Source: Pseudomonadota bacterium
Lineage (GTDB): Bacteria > Myxococcota_A > UBA796 > UBA9615
Direction: 5' to 3'
NCBI GenBank assembly: GCA_024229515.1
Contig: JAAESI010000095.1
Coordinates: forward strand, 32,955 to 96,954
DNA: 64,000 bases
Both the position numbers and the translations under genes were made by a program. This document shows, piece after piece, positions 21,301 to 28,449 of this stretch. Below the pieces are notes generated by a model. That model worked only from the letters and a program-made list of their open reading frames with translations. It ran no database searches and was not told where the DNA came from. Every line of letters begins with the position of its first letter. Position 1 is the first letter of the stretch.

Positions 21301-21468
21301 ACGAAGGCGATGTCGTTGATGGATCGCGGCTGCTTCGAGCAGGCGTACGAGACCTACGGACGGGTGCTTCAGATCATCCCGAACAGCGCCAAGACGCGGG
21401 CGATGCGCGCGGGCATCGAAGCCAGTGGGTACCTGGAGCGCGGCGGCGAAGACTGCGTGCCGCTGTAG
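18379..21468 (+). CDS. Polytopic membrane protein with degenerate spermidine-synthase-like domain and C-terminal TPRs
   Basis: A 1029-residue protein from ATG 18379 (a TTG at 18346 is possible). Residues 25 to about 380 are strongly hydrophobic with a dozen or so membrane segments. Residues of about 395-620 resemble the fold of spermidine synthase: VLIIGGGHGGAA corresponds to the nucleotide-loop motif, and VLVDLPPVWVPGAAHEWSP to the D-PP active-site region. The acidic residue that normally follows strand 2 is replaced by VLLRSPADRW, so catalysis is doubtful. Residues from about 750 to 1000 are TPRs (NNLASVHFSLAKRA, AEIYSFAGNPEAALTEIERA). Membrane-spermidine synthase-TPR fusions are a known but poorly understood class. 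It is divergent from pilM. Confidence 0.75.
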   Translation: MIDPSESEATDRPGGRISKASGWAQLASLPLVACAVFGAGFGADPTVLIAPALLLGTAFGAAIAPRGKAEQAWAPPVAVGLIASLPVWLPWISRLGPIGTVLAVGGTAWLLIPRISPRRLPPLGPGAAAVAIGLLAALNSAVPSSGLLLAAVAGGLLALPSALLELPSGPTPVETGESDDGLLLGIVAAGVVPVLAIAGGPIFGPSPSWLAEALTGFAAGTAGAALLRRFAPRFAALLPLVLPLAILGAGMVLLQGHDGVGWLIAQGVPASAGGAPLAAGLLTGGLFAGVGLTAGPAGSRTAWGLAIGAVLWIVLPDLLGADLAVRALVVAAALRVLTVVVSTQPAPVRAMAALAAAAGLSGLALPAAPSGIRAVAPYAAFTELGTLGQLDLAAGWRGASGRASARGSLAVLDDLRPPIRWQRGQSIDHGRETISADAFFAHLPGLLRGDAPTSVLIIGGGHGGAADSARRAAAGGVTVLLRSPADRWMIKANGPWNQDVAADPAVRVTSSIPRGARFSAVLVDLPPVWVPGAAHEWSPAAIARAGAQLDAGGVVVFRLPLATISGDELAGFAGDVADRFPQVTAWLDPTGSAHLLLAASETAGAVEAGAAWRAWSRRVVKDELRRASLAGPTDALERMVTDRDGLIAMAAGRARRDRFGAAIVAGVRVRGDRRALPLATLRAAGGGPERLFDLSTVPEAERAEVRERLATAALARNDYLAMLEALASGDSVAALDTARRIAESGDDSTKDLKTLIEPWLARCRALRAQGFLDQAKAECLVAQSFSPTDNEAALLLADLHRGLHDLAAAEVLYEAVSEREPANVGALLGLASIRVLQNRLPDAVAFLEQAEQIEPGNALLLNNLASVHFSLAKRASSDAEAEPHVQRARTLFQAAASLEPRMAEPRAGLAEIYSFAGNPEAALTEIERAVFLDPRCQYRAARSQALYEVNQRLEASKAADEVLLECPDELIALGTKAMSLMDRGCFEQAYETYGRVLQIIPNSAKTRAMRAGIEASGYLERGGEDCVPL

Positions 21469-21502
21469 TTCTTCGAGGAAGCCCTGAGGGTGTCGCGCCA
21501 CG

Positions 21503-21643
21503 GGCGCCACGAGGCCACGGCGCCACGGGTCGGCGTTGACGGCAGCGCCGCCAGATACCGAAGATCATGCTTGTTGCTTGTTGCTTGTCGCTACGTGGCG
21601 ATCGTGGCGAGCCGCTGGACGCGGCGCGTGGCCTCGTGGCGCC
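21503..21643. repeat. 17-bp inverted repeat flanking 107 bp in a convergent gap
   Basis: The arm at 21503-21519 (ggcgccacgaggccacg) is perfectly repeated in inverted orientation at 21627-21643. The enclosed DNA holds three tandem copies of tgcttgt (21568-21588) and extra cgccac/gtggcg motifs. It fills the 197-bp space between the converging genes ending at 21468 and 21666. No long reading frame fits. It could be a bidirectional termination structure or a MITE-like repeat; there is no T-rich tail for an ordinary terminator. Confidence 0.5.
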
Positions 21644-21665
21644 GCGAATCCCGGACGGATTCGCC

Positions 21666-24600
21666 CTAGAAGACCGAGCGGAATCCGTTGAACATGAAGA
21701 AGCCGCCGGAGAAGTCATCCGGCACGACCTGCAGGTCGTCGATCATCGAGTCGGAGTCGAGTCCGCCCGCATCCAGGTTCAACGCGTAGACACGGCCGTT
21801 GGCGAAGACCGGCGCGGAGATGAGTCCGTCGACAACCGTGTACAGGCCCGTGGAGTCCTGGTCGTACGAATCGCTCGTCACATCGGGAATGCCGCCGCCG
21901 CACGTCTCGACGTTCAGGCCGTACAGACGGCTGGTGCCGAGCACGCAGGGGTCGCTGCCCGGGATGTGCGTCGTGAAGAAGAGCCGACCGAAGGCGGCGA
22001 TCGGGTCGCCGACCAGCTTCTCGCCGGTCCCCGTGAACTCGTAGAAGCCCTGGCTGTTGAACAGCGTGGAGGTGTCCGCGCAGGGCGCCGCGTTGGCCGC
22101 GGTGCAGCCCAACGGGGTTGGATCGCTCTTGACGTAAAGGCCGCCGTTCTGCGTGGAGTACACGTTGTGGGGGCTGCCACTGGCGTAGTAGACGAGCACC
22201 TCACCGGCGAGGCTGAAGAAGACCGCCGGCTTGTACCAGAGGTGCTTCACGTCATCGCTGGCATCGGGGGACGCGAACGTGCAGCGGCTGGGGCTCCCCG
22301 GGGTGATCTCGTTGAAGAGCACCTTGAAGATGTAGCCCAGCGAGTCTCCGATGTACGCGGCGTCGACCGACGCGTCGCCGTCGAAGTCGACCATCGACGG
22401 CGACCCGAACAGGCCCTTGGCGAGCACGCCCGGAGTCAGCGTTCCGTACTCCTCGAATCCATCGGCGTCGCTGTCGGAGACGACGGACGAGAGGTGGTTC
22501 GCCGTGCCCGTGGCCCGGTAGCCATCGGACGAGTAGGTCGTCGGAATGCGGCTCGTCGTCGAGTCCATGTCGTGAATGAACACCGAGGCGTGAACCTTCT
22601 GGCTCGCAGCCGACGTCGTCGAGACCTCAGGGCTCTGCTCGCCCGCACCCCAGAAGACGATCCACCGACGCTCGGCGCCCGAGCTGCGGTCGACGAACGG
22701 ACCCACCGCCGCGGCGCCCACCGCTCGACCCTTGCCGGGTCCGGTGTTGCCGTTGGTGTCGGTGCGCTCCCACAGGAAGCGGGGCGTGTAGGGGTTGGTG
22801 ACGTCGATGCCGTACACGTGACGGGCGCCGTAGCCGCCGGCCCAGACGAGCACGCGGTGCCACTCGCAGCCGTTGGGCTCGATGACGCCGTCGTCCTCCG
22901 CCGGGGTGTAGCCGGGGCCGGTGCAGCCAGGGAAGTTGTCCGAAGAGCCGAGGCCGTTCATGTAGCCGTCGAGCCAGACCGTATCGAGGGTCAGGCGGCC
23001 CTGGTTGACGTACGTCTGGCCGGAACGCATGAGGTCGTCCAGCTGGTATCCGTCGTACTCGCGCACGGCACTGTTGGTCGGGTCCTTGTGCGCCTTGGAG
23101 CGGGGGACCACGAACCAGTACTCCGAGCCTTCGTGGCCGACCACGTCGGTGTTGAATGCGTGGATCATGCCGGAGTTCGAGGCGACGTAGACCATCGACG
23201 GCAGGGTGCCGACCTTCTCGATGAACGCCTGGAAGTGGGTCTCGGTGGCGATCGCGTTGAGCGTCGCGGGCGCGGGCACGGCGATCGAGTGACCGGTGTC
23301 ACCCATCTTCCAGTAGCCGCGGGGCAGGCCGGTGTGCAGGAACGTGGACTCGTTCACACCACGAATGAAGTCGACCAGGATCTTGCCGTCGTCGATGTCG
23401 ACGTCGCAGTCGAAGTCGTAGTCGGTGTCCAGGGGCAGGCAGCTCGGGTTCGCGGTGACCGCGACCTCGTCCACCAGCAGCTCCAGCAGATCGCCGGTGA
23501 GCAGGCCCGAGTAGTCGAACGGCTGCATCGCCGAATACATCTCCATCGCTTCGTAGGCGATGTATCCGTTTCGTTGCTCGAGGGGGTCGAAGTTGCCCTG
23601 GTTGTCTTCACCGGACTCCGCCTCGCGCGAGGCGAGCAGCTGACCGGCGTCCCAGGCCTCACCGTACGTCTCCGACGTCTCGATGATCTGGCCGAAGTCC
23701 GTGGCCTCGGGGTCCGTCTGGACGTTCCACGCCATCAGGTGGCCCTTGTAGAGCGGGTGACCGGAGTCGACCTCGAACCAGGACGCGAACAGCATGCTGC
23801 CGTCGGGCATCGCCGCGATCGACGCATTGGAGTACGAGCCCGAGAAGCTGTCGGTCAACATGCCCCATATGGCGGTCTGGATGCCGCCGGGCTTGGGCGC
23901 GCTGTAGTAGAGCCCCTGACCCTGGTTGGCCATGGTCTGGTAGTAGGGCGCCGCCTCGGTGGAGATCGAGGCGGAGTCCGAGTCGATGAGCAGCGTGTAG
24001 GTGCTCACCGAGCCGCTGCCCGCGAGCGGAGCAGCAAAGCCGTTGTAGGCGTGGTGGGCGACGTTGTCGCCCCAGCAGGCCTGGGCCCCGCCGCTGTCGT
24101 TGCACTGGAACCCGAGGGTCAGCGGATCGGACGTGGTGTAGGTCGTGTCCGGGTTGTCGTCCTCTTCACCGATGTTGCTGCCGATGACGATGACCACGAG
24201 CGAGTTGCAGTAGTACTGGAAGGGGCCGCCGGCCCAGGACCGGGGGGACACGTAGGACTCTTCGGCCCAGCCGTCGAGCACCTCGGCGTACGACTCCGCG
24301 AACGTGCGCGCGCCCGTGTTGCTGGTGGTGTAGCCGTCCAGCAGCGTGCCGATCGTCGCCGACGGCGTGCCGGGGTAGGCGAGGGGCTCGAAGCCGAGAT
24401 CCGACTCGTTGGCCTGCGTGCTGTCGTTGTTGCCGTCTGCGGTCAACGCGACGCCGAAGGTCATGCCCACGGGCGCGTTGTTGATCACCTGCTTGATCGC
24501 GCTGACGATGTACGTGAACCGGGCATCCGGGTTCGTCACGTGGGGGCTACCGACGCTGTCCGTGCCGTCCCAGTTCTGCCCGATGCGGGCGCTGTCCTCG

Positions 24601-24728
24601 ATGAGGAACAGGACCTCGGGGAGCACCGCGGGCAGCGCTTCCTGGGCCTGAACGGGGCGGGCAAACGTGGCCGCGAGCACGAGGCTCGCGCCGACGAGAA
24701 GACCACGCAGGGTGCTGGCTGACGTCAT
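21666..24728 (-). CDS. pilY1: PilY1/PilC-type pilus-tip adhesin and assembly factor
   Basis: A 1020-residue exported protein from ATG 24728. This start leaves 16 bp after the pilX-like gene and is preceded by AGGTAGGAACC. The signal peptide MTSASTLRGLLVGASLVLAA ends near a VQAQ cleavage site. The N-terminal half has a VWA-like region with a degenerate metal site (FLIEDSARIGQ). The C-terminal half is a PilY1 beta-propeller, containing YVASNSGMIHAFN, WKMGDTGHS-type lead-in and AYIGDSLGYIFKVLFNE. Calcium-loop-like motifs occur at DYDFDCDVDIDD and FDGDASVDAAYIGD. PilY1 sits at the pilus tip with minor pilins, which are encoded just upstream. Confidence 0.9.
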   Translation of the reverse strand: MTSASTLRGLLVGASLVLAATFARPVQAQEALPAVLPEVLFLIEDSARIGQNWDGTDSVGSPHVTNPDARFTYIVSAIKQVINNAPVGMTFGVALTADGNNDSTQANESDLGFEPLAYPGTPSATIGTLLDGYTTSNTGARTFAESYAEVLDGWAEESYVSPRSWAGGPFQYYCNSLVVIVIGSNIGEEDDNPDTTYTTSDPLTLGFQCNDSGGAQACWGDNVAHHAYNGFAAPLAGSGSVSTYTLLIDSDSASISTEAAPYYQTMANQGQGLYYSAPKPGGIQTAIWGMLTDSFSGSYSNASIAAMPDGSMLFASWFEVDSGHPLYKGHLMAWNVQTDPEATDFGQIIETSETYGEAWDAGQLLASREAESGEDNQGNFDPLEQRNGYIAYEAMEMYSAMQPFDYSGLLTGDLLELLVDEVAVTANPSCLPLDTDYDFDCDVDIDDGKILVDFIRGVNESTFLHTGLPRGYWKMGDTGHSIAVPAPATLNAIATETHFQAFIEKVGTLPSMVYVASNSGMIHAFNTDVVGHEGSEYWFVVPRSKAHKDPTNSAVREYDGYQLDDLMRSGQTYVNQGRLTLDTVWLDGYMNGLGSSDNFPGCTGPGYTPAEDDGVIEPNGCEWHRVLVWAGGYGARHVYGIDVTNPYTPRFLWERTDTNGNTGPGKGRAVGAAAVGPFVDRSSGAERRWIVFWGAGEQSPEVSTTSAASQKVHASVFIHDMDSTTSRIPTTYSSDGYRATGTANHLSSVVSDSDADGFEEYGTLTPGVLAKGLFGSPSMVDFDGDASVDAAYIGDSLGYIFKVLFNEITPGSPSRCTFASPDASDDVKHLWYKPAVFFSLAGEVLVYYASGSPHNVYSTQNGGLYVKSDPTPLGCTAANAAPCADTSTLFNSQGFYEFTGTGEKLVGDPIAAFGRLFFTTHIPGSDPCVLGTSRLYGLNVETCGGGIPDVTSDSYDQDSTGLYTVVDGLISAPVFANGRVYALNLDAGGLDSDSMIDDLQVVPDDFSGGFFMFNGFRSVF

Positions 24729-24744
24729 GGTTCCTACCTTCACG

Positions 24745-25296
24745 CTACAAACCGTCACAGGACATTTCGGCGACCGTGAACAACATCGACCCCGCCTGGG
24801 CGTCGGCGGTTGAGTTGATCATGCTGCCGGTGGCCAGGAAATCGACCGTGAACGCGCTGTACGGGCTGCCCTGGTCCAGGCTCCAGCCCGACGGCGGGTT
24901 CGTCACGCAGATGCCTGCGCAGAAGTCGGTTTCGTAATTCGCCATCATGAACGTGTTGGCCATGAGGGCGACGGGGGTGTCGACCGCGTTGGACGACGTT
25001 GAGCTGATCCAACCGGCCGTGCAGTGCGTGGTCTCCGCCATGGCGCCGGTCCAGACGTCCTCGACGTTGTAGGTGTTCGTCTCGATGAGATCGCGACCGT
25101 GGTCCGCTCCCGTCAGAGCGCCGTACTGCAACTGCTTGTGGTGGCGGAAGTTCTGGGTGATCGCCATGTCGAGCTGGGTCGCCGTGATCTGGGAGACACC
25201 CAGGATCGTCAACGTGACCAACGCGACCATCACCAACACGAGCGCGTAGCCGTGCTGCGACGAGGTCGAACGAGTGGCGGGGATGGCTCGGATCAT
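24745..25296 (-). CDS. pilX: PilX-like minor pilin
   Basis: A 183-residue protein. After a short charged leader the segment QHGYALVLVMVALVTLTILG is a PilX-type N-terminal helix. Here the usual prepilin glycine precedes Y and the helix lacks the glutamate at position 5, as is common in PilX. The rest contains several cysteines (ETTHCTAG, DFCAGICV, EMSCDGL) that may form disulfides. It lies 10 bp after pilW and 16 bp before pilY1, the standard order of minor-pilin operons. Confidence 0.85.
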   Translation of the reverse strand: MIRAIPATRSTSSQHGYALVLVMVALVTLTILGVSQITATQLDMAITQNFRHHKQLQYGALTGADHGRDLIETNTYNVEDVWTGAMAETTHCTAGWISSTSSNAVDTPVALMANTFMMANYETDFCAGICVTNPPSGWSLDQGSPYSAFTVDFLATGSMINSTADAQAGSMLFTVAEMSCDGL

Positions 25297-25306
25297 CGGG
25301 TCATCC

Positions 25307-26428
25307 TTAGAACGGGGTGTTCATCATCTGCCACGTTCCCATCGCATTGCGGGACGTGACTTCGGTGCGGGCCACCCGGCGGTGGTACGAATCGAGGGTG
25401 GCGGTGGGGACGTAGACGTCGAGCGGCTCGATGTCGATCGGAGTGCTCACGGCCGTCCGCTCCAGGTCGGGGCGAAGCGTGCGCGCGGTCATCAGGACCC
25501 GCACGGCCTGCAGGTTCCACCAATCCGACGTGCCGGAGCTGTTGGCGTCCATGTTGAAGCCGGACTCCCAGTTGGCGTCGTCCTCGCAGTCGCGGCCCAG
25601 GCCCGCCTGGCAGACCTGGAACTGCAGATCCTCGATGCCGAGGGCGACGGGGATGTCGTTGGCGTGGGGGTACCCGCCGGCGATGTCGGCCACGGTCACG
25701 TCGGGGACGAGGTAGAGCACGGGCACTTCGGAGCTGCCGATGCCGAACCCGTCCGAGCCGTTGTCGTCGATGTAGTACGCCTGGTGCATCACCGGCCCGC
25801 AGGCCATGTGAGCGGGCAGCGAGCCGGTGCACTCGTTGGAGAAGTCGGTGGTGGTGTTGGCCGCCACCGGCACGGTGCCCGAGCTGGTGTCGCCGGTGCC
25901 GTCGACGGTCCAGATGTAGGAGACGGGGCGCCCGCCCATCCCGACGGGGGCGTAGCAGATGATCTCCGAGTTGGGCCCGGCCGAGGAGAAGTTGCCCGCG
26001 ACCGCCGCGTCGTCCGCGTCGAACGTGATGACCGTGGTCGAACACTGCTCGGAGACGTCCGTTGCGGTGTAGCCCCAGGTGGTCCGGTCCGGGTCCATCA
26101 TCGTCAGCTCGATGGCGTCGTGACCGCTGCCCACGGGGAAGTTGTCACGCACCCAGATGGCGTACATGCCGGAGTTCTCGTCGCCGTCCTGACCGCCGAT
26201 GCCCCAGGTGCTGCCGTTGTAGCCGACGCCCCACCCGGCGGTGGCGACGTCGCGGGTCACCATCTCCATGGCGACGCGCAGGTTCTGCTGCATGTTCCCC
26301 ATGTCCGTCTGCAGCCGGTAGGCCCGGGTCTGCTCGATGAACACGGTGTAGATGAGGATGCCGACCAAGGTGGACAGCGCCACCGTGATCAGGAGCTCGA
26401 TCATCGTAAAGCCGCGCTGCCGCATCAT
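25307..26428 (-). CDS. pilW: PilW-like minor pilin
   Basis: A 373-residue type IV pilin-like protein. The class III prepilin leader MMRQRG is cut before FTMIELLITVALSTLVGILI, with Glu at position 5 for subunit docking. The large C-terminal domain has many aromatic and Asp/Asn residues plus cysteines (SEQCSTTV, EIICYAP, HMACGP), as in PilW. Its ATGA overlaps the end of the upstream pilV-like gene. It is thought to form, with PilV, PilX, FimU-type pilins and PilY1, the complex that primes pilus assembly. Confidence 0.87.
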   Translation of the reverse strand: MMRQRGFTMIELLITVALSTLVGILIYTVFIEQTRAYRLQTDMGNMQQNLRVAMEMVTRDVATAGWGVGYNGSTWGIGGQDGDENSGMYAIWVRDNFPVGSGHDAIELTMMDPDRTTWGYTATDVSEQCSTTVITFDADDAAVAGNFSSAGPNSEIICYAPVGMGGRPVSYIWTVDGTGDTSSGTVPVAANTTTDFSNECTGSLPAHMACGPVMHQAYYIDDNGSDGFGIGSSEVPVLYLVPDVTVADIAGGYPHANDIPVALGIEDLQFQVCQAGLGRDCEDDANWESGFNMDANSSGTSDWWNLQAVRVLMTARTLRPDLERTAVSTPIDIEPLDVYVPTATLDSYHRRVARTEVTSRNAMGTWQMMNTPF

Positions 26429-26952
26429 CCGAGATCCAGGGGGTCGTAGCCGTCGGCCATGCGGGTGGTCCCCATGGTGACGCCGTGGCGCTTGCCGGTG
26501 TGGGGGTCCTCGTAGGTCACGCGGACGCGGATGAGGAGCCGGTCGACGCCGCCCGTCATCGTCTCGACGTGGTAGGTCCGCAGGTACATCACCGGACCGA
26601 GGGTCGCGTTGACGTTGCCCAGCCCGTTAACCCTTACCGCGGCGCCATCGATGAAGCAGGGCAGGTCCTCGAGGCCGTCGGCGGTCGGCGCGGGGAAGAT
26701 GCCGCCGCAAGTCGCCGTGCTCAGGTCCGGGTTCGAGTAGGAGATCATCCAGGTCTCGCCGTAGATCTGCTCCAGCGAGTCCTGCGCCAGCACGGTCGAG
26801 ATGCCGAGGCGGTAGGCGTTGGCGTTGCTCTGGATCGCGGCGCCGTGGAGGCTCCACAGGGCCAGCAAGCCGATCATCATCACCGCCATGGCGATCAACA
26901 GCTCGATGAGCGTGAAGCCGCCCGAGTTGCTGCGTCGTCGTCGAAGCATCAT
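26425..26952 (-). CDS. pilV: PilV-like minor pilin
   Basis: A 175-residue pilin-like protein. The basic leader MMLRRRRSNSGG is followed by FTLIELLIAMAVMMIGLLAL, the canonical prepilin helix with Glu5. The downstream SLHGAAIQSNANAYRLGIS is typical of PilV. Its start directly abuts the stop of the GspH/FimT-like gene (TAG-ATG) and its own stop overlaps pilW, so the minor pilins are co-translated. Confidence 0.85.
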   Translation of the reverse strand: MMLRRRRSNSGGFTLIELLIAMAVMMIGLLALWSLHGAAIQSNANAYRLGISTVLAQDSLEQIYGETWMISYSNPDLSTATCGGIFPAPTADGLEDLPCFIDGAAVRVNGLGNVNATLGPVMYLRTYHVETMTGGVDRLLIRVRVTYEDPHTGKRHGVTMGTTRMADGYDPLDLG

Positions 26953-27585
26953 CTACTCCACCTGCGCAATCTGCGTTCCACCGCCCAGGTCGATGCGCAC
27001 GACGCGTGCCTCGGGAACTCGAGATGCCTTGCTGCGAAAGACCACCCGCACGACGCCGTCGGAGAAGTCCGAGGGGTCGTTGATGAGGTAGCCCCGCGGG
27101 CTGAACACGAGGGCGTTGGGGAAGTTGTAGTTGGCCGGGCCGTTGATCGGCTCCCACTCGTCGATGCTGACGCCCGTCCACTTGCTGGGACCGTTGTACA
27201 GGTCGACCGTGCCGTTGGGCTCCGGGTCCCAGTTGGTGCTGTTGCGGAGCGACTCACCGGACCGGATCTCGTACTTGCCGTGGTTGCTGTGGATGTCCAT
27301 GTCCATCGGGGTCGGATCGAACTCCATCAGGACCATCGCGAACTCGCGATTGGTCGTGATCGCGCGGACTCGCGTCAGCTCCACCGTGTCGGCGAACTGT
27401 CGGGCCGCTGCGTTCATCCGGTACCTCCCGCGGAGCTGGTTCAAGTCGGCCCCCGCGATGGTCGCGAGGACACCCACCAAGACGAGCACCACCAGGAGCT
27501 CGATCATGGTGTAGCCCCGAGGTGCAAAAATCGTGCCCCCACCCGAACGGGCGCAAGCAGCTGAAATTCGGTGATTTCCGATCAC
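26953..27585 (-). CDS. GspH/FimT-type pseudopilin
   Basis: A 210-residue protein. The prepilin motif is RG|YTMIELLVVLVLVGVLATI, preceded by an unusually long leader of about 24 residues, so the true start could be internal. The globular part contains the GspH/FimU signature (RYRMNAAARQFADTVELTRV, ITTNREFAMVL). It would be a FimU-like minor pilin in the tip complex. It is 48 bp from the TPR lipoprotein gene upstream. Confidence 0.85.
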   Translation of the reverse strand: MIGNHRISAACARSGGGTIFAPRGYTMIELLVVLVLVGVLATIAGADLNQLRGRYRMNAAARQFADTVELTRVRAITTNREFAMVLMEFDPTPMDMDIHSNHGKYEIRSGESLRNSTNWDPEPNGTVDLYNGPSKWTGVSIDEWEPINGPANYNFPNALVFSPRGYLINDPSDFSDGVVRVVFRSKASRVPEARVVRIDLGGGTQIAQVE

Positions 27586-27633
27586 TCGAACCCCCTCTGG
27601 ATCATGCGATTTCGGTCAAGGTGCGCAAACATT

Positions 27634-28449
27634 TCAGGGTTGGTCGCTCAACTCCCTCCGTTGTTCCTCGAGCGGCTCGAGCAGTTCGGTCCGAAGGCGG
27701 GCTGCCTCAGGCTCGAAGCCACGACGAGCAAGCTCATCGAGCAACGTAGACGCGCGCGTGAGGGATTGTCCAGCACCGACGAGATCGATCGGCTCATCCC
27801 GCATCTGGGATTGCGCCCACTCCAGGTGGGCCAGCGCCTCCCCCTCATCCAGGAGGAAGAGGGCGACTCGACCGGAGACGGCGGAGGCGCGACCTCGTTC
27901 GATCTCGGCGACGGCGTCGGCGAACCGGCCCCGCTTGCGGGCCGCTTCCGACAGGCCTCGCCGGAGCTCCCCCCGAGCGGGCGCAACCTCCACGGCGTGG
28001 CGGAGCACTGCCTCGGCTTCATCCAGCCGCCCGGCCCGGAGGTAGAGCTGGCCCAGTGACTCGAGCACGCTGGGCTCCTCGGGCGCCCGTTCGAAGGCGT
28101 CGCGGAGGTACCCCTCGGCCGCCAGTACCTTGCCCTCGTCCATCAGCAGCACGCCCATGCCGCGGTAGCCGCCGAAGTAGTCGGGGCCGTAGTCGATGGC
28201 GCGCTGGAAGAGCTGCCGGGCGGGGCCGTTCAGGTCGGAGTGGCCCGACGCCCGAAGCGCCCAGCCCTTGCCGTAGATCGCGGCGACGTGGCGCGGATCG
28301 CGTTCCAGCGCGCGGTTGTAGGCGAGCTCCGCGGCGACCAGGTCGCCGTCGCGCATGTGGCGGGCGCCGACGTCGGTCCAATGCCCGGCGGAGCGTCCGC
28401 AGCCGGCCAGCACCAGCAGGCCGAGGGTCAGCAGGAGCGGGCGGCTCAG
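27634..28449 (-). CDS. TPR lipoprotein, probable CTG start
   Basis: About 271 residues. The first ordinary start codon (GTG at 28413) would give only VLAGC, too short for a secretion signal. Reading upstream in frame, a CTG at 28449 gives MSRPLLLTLGLLVLAGC, a perfect lipoprotein signal peptide. That CTG overlaps the TGA of the upstream response regulator as CTGA, with a run of eight Gs and CA just before it as a possible ribosome site. The mature part is five or six TPRs (YGKGWALRASG, YLRAGRLDEAEAVLRHAV). It is a candidate pilotin-like or pilus-assembly lipoprotein, comparable to TPR lipoproteins such as PilF/Tgl, but that is inference from context. Confidence 0.75.
   Translation of the reverse strand: MSRPLLLTLGLLVLAGCGRSAGHWTDVGARHMRDGDLVAAELAYNRALERDPRHVAAIYGKGWALRASGHSDLNGPARQLFQRAIDYGPDYFGGYRGMGVLLMDEGKVLAAEGYLRDAFERAPEEPSVLESLGQLYLRAGRLDEAEAVLRHAVEVAPARGELRRGLSEAARKRGRFADAVAEIERGRASAVSGRVALFLLDEGEALAHLEWAQSQMRDEPIDLVGAGQSLTRASTLLDELARRGFEPEAARLRTELLEPLEEQRRELSDQP

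Noticed and set aside
21567..24722. 1051-codon plus-strand frame antisense to PilY1
   Set aside because: A shadow of the GC-rich third-position bias; PilY1 has signal peptide, propeller and calcium motifs.
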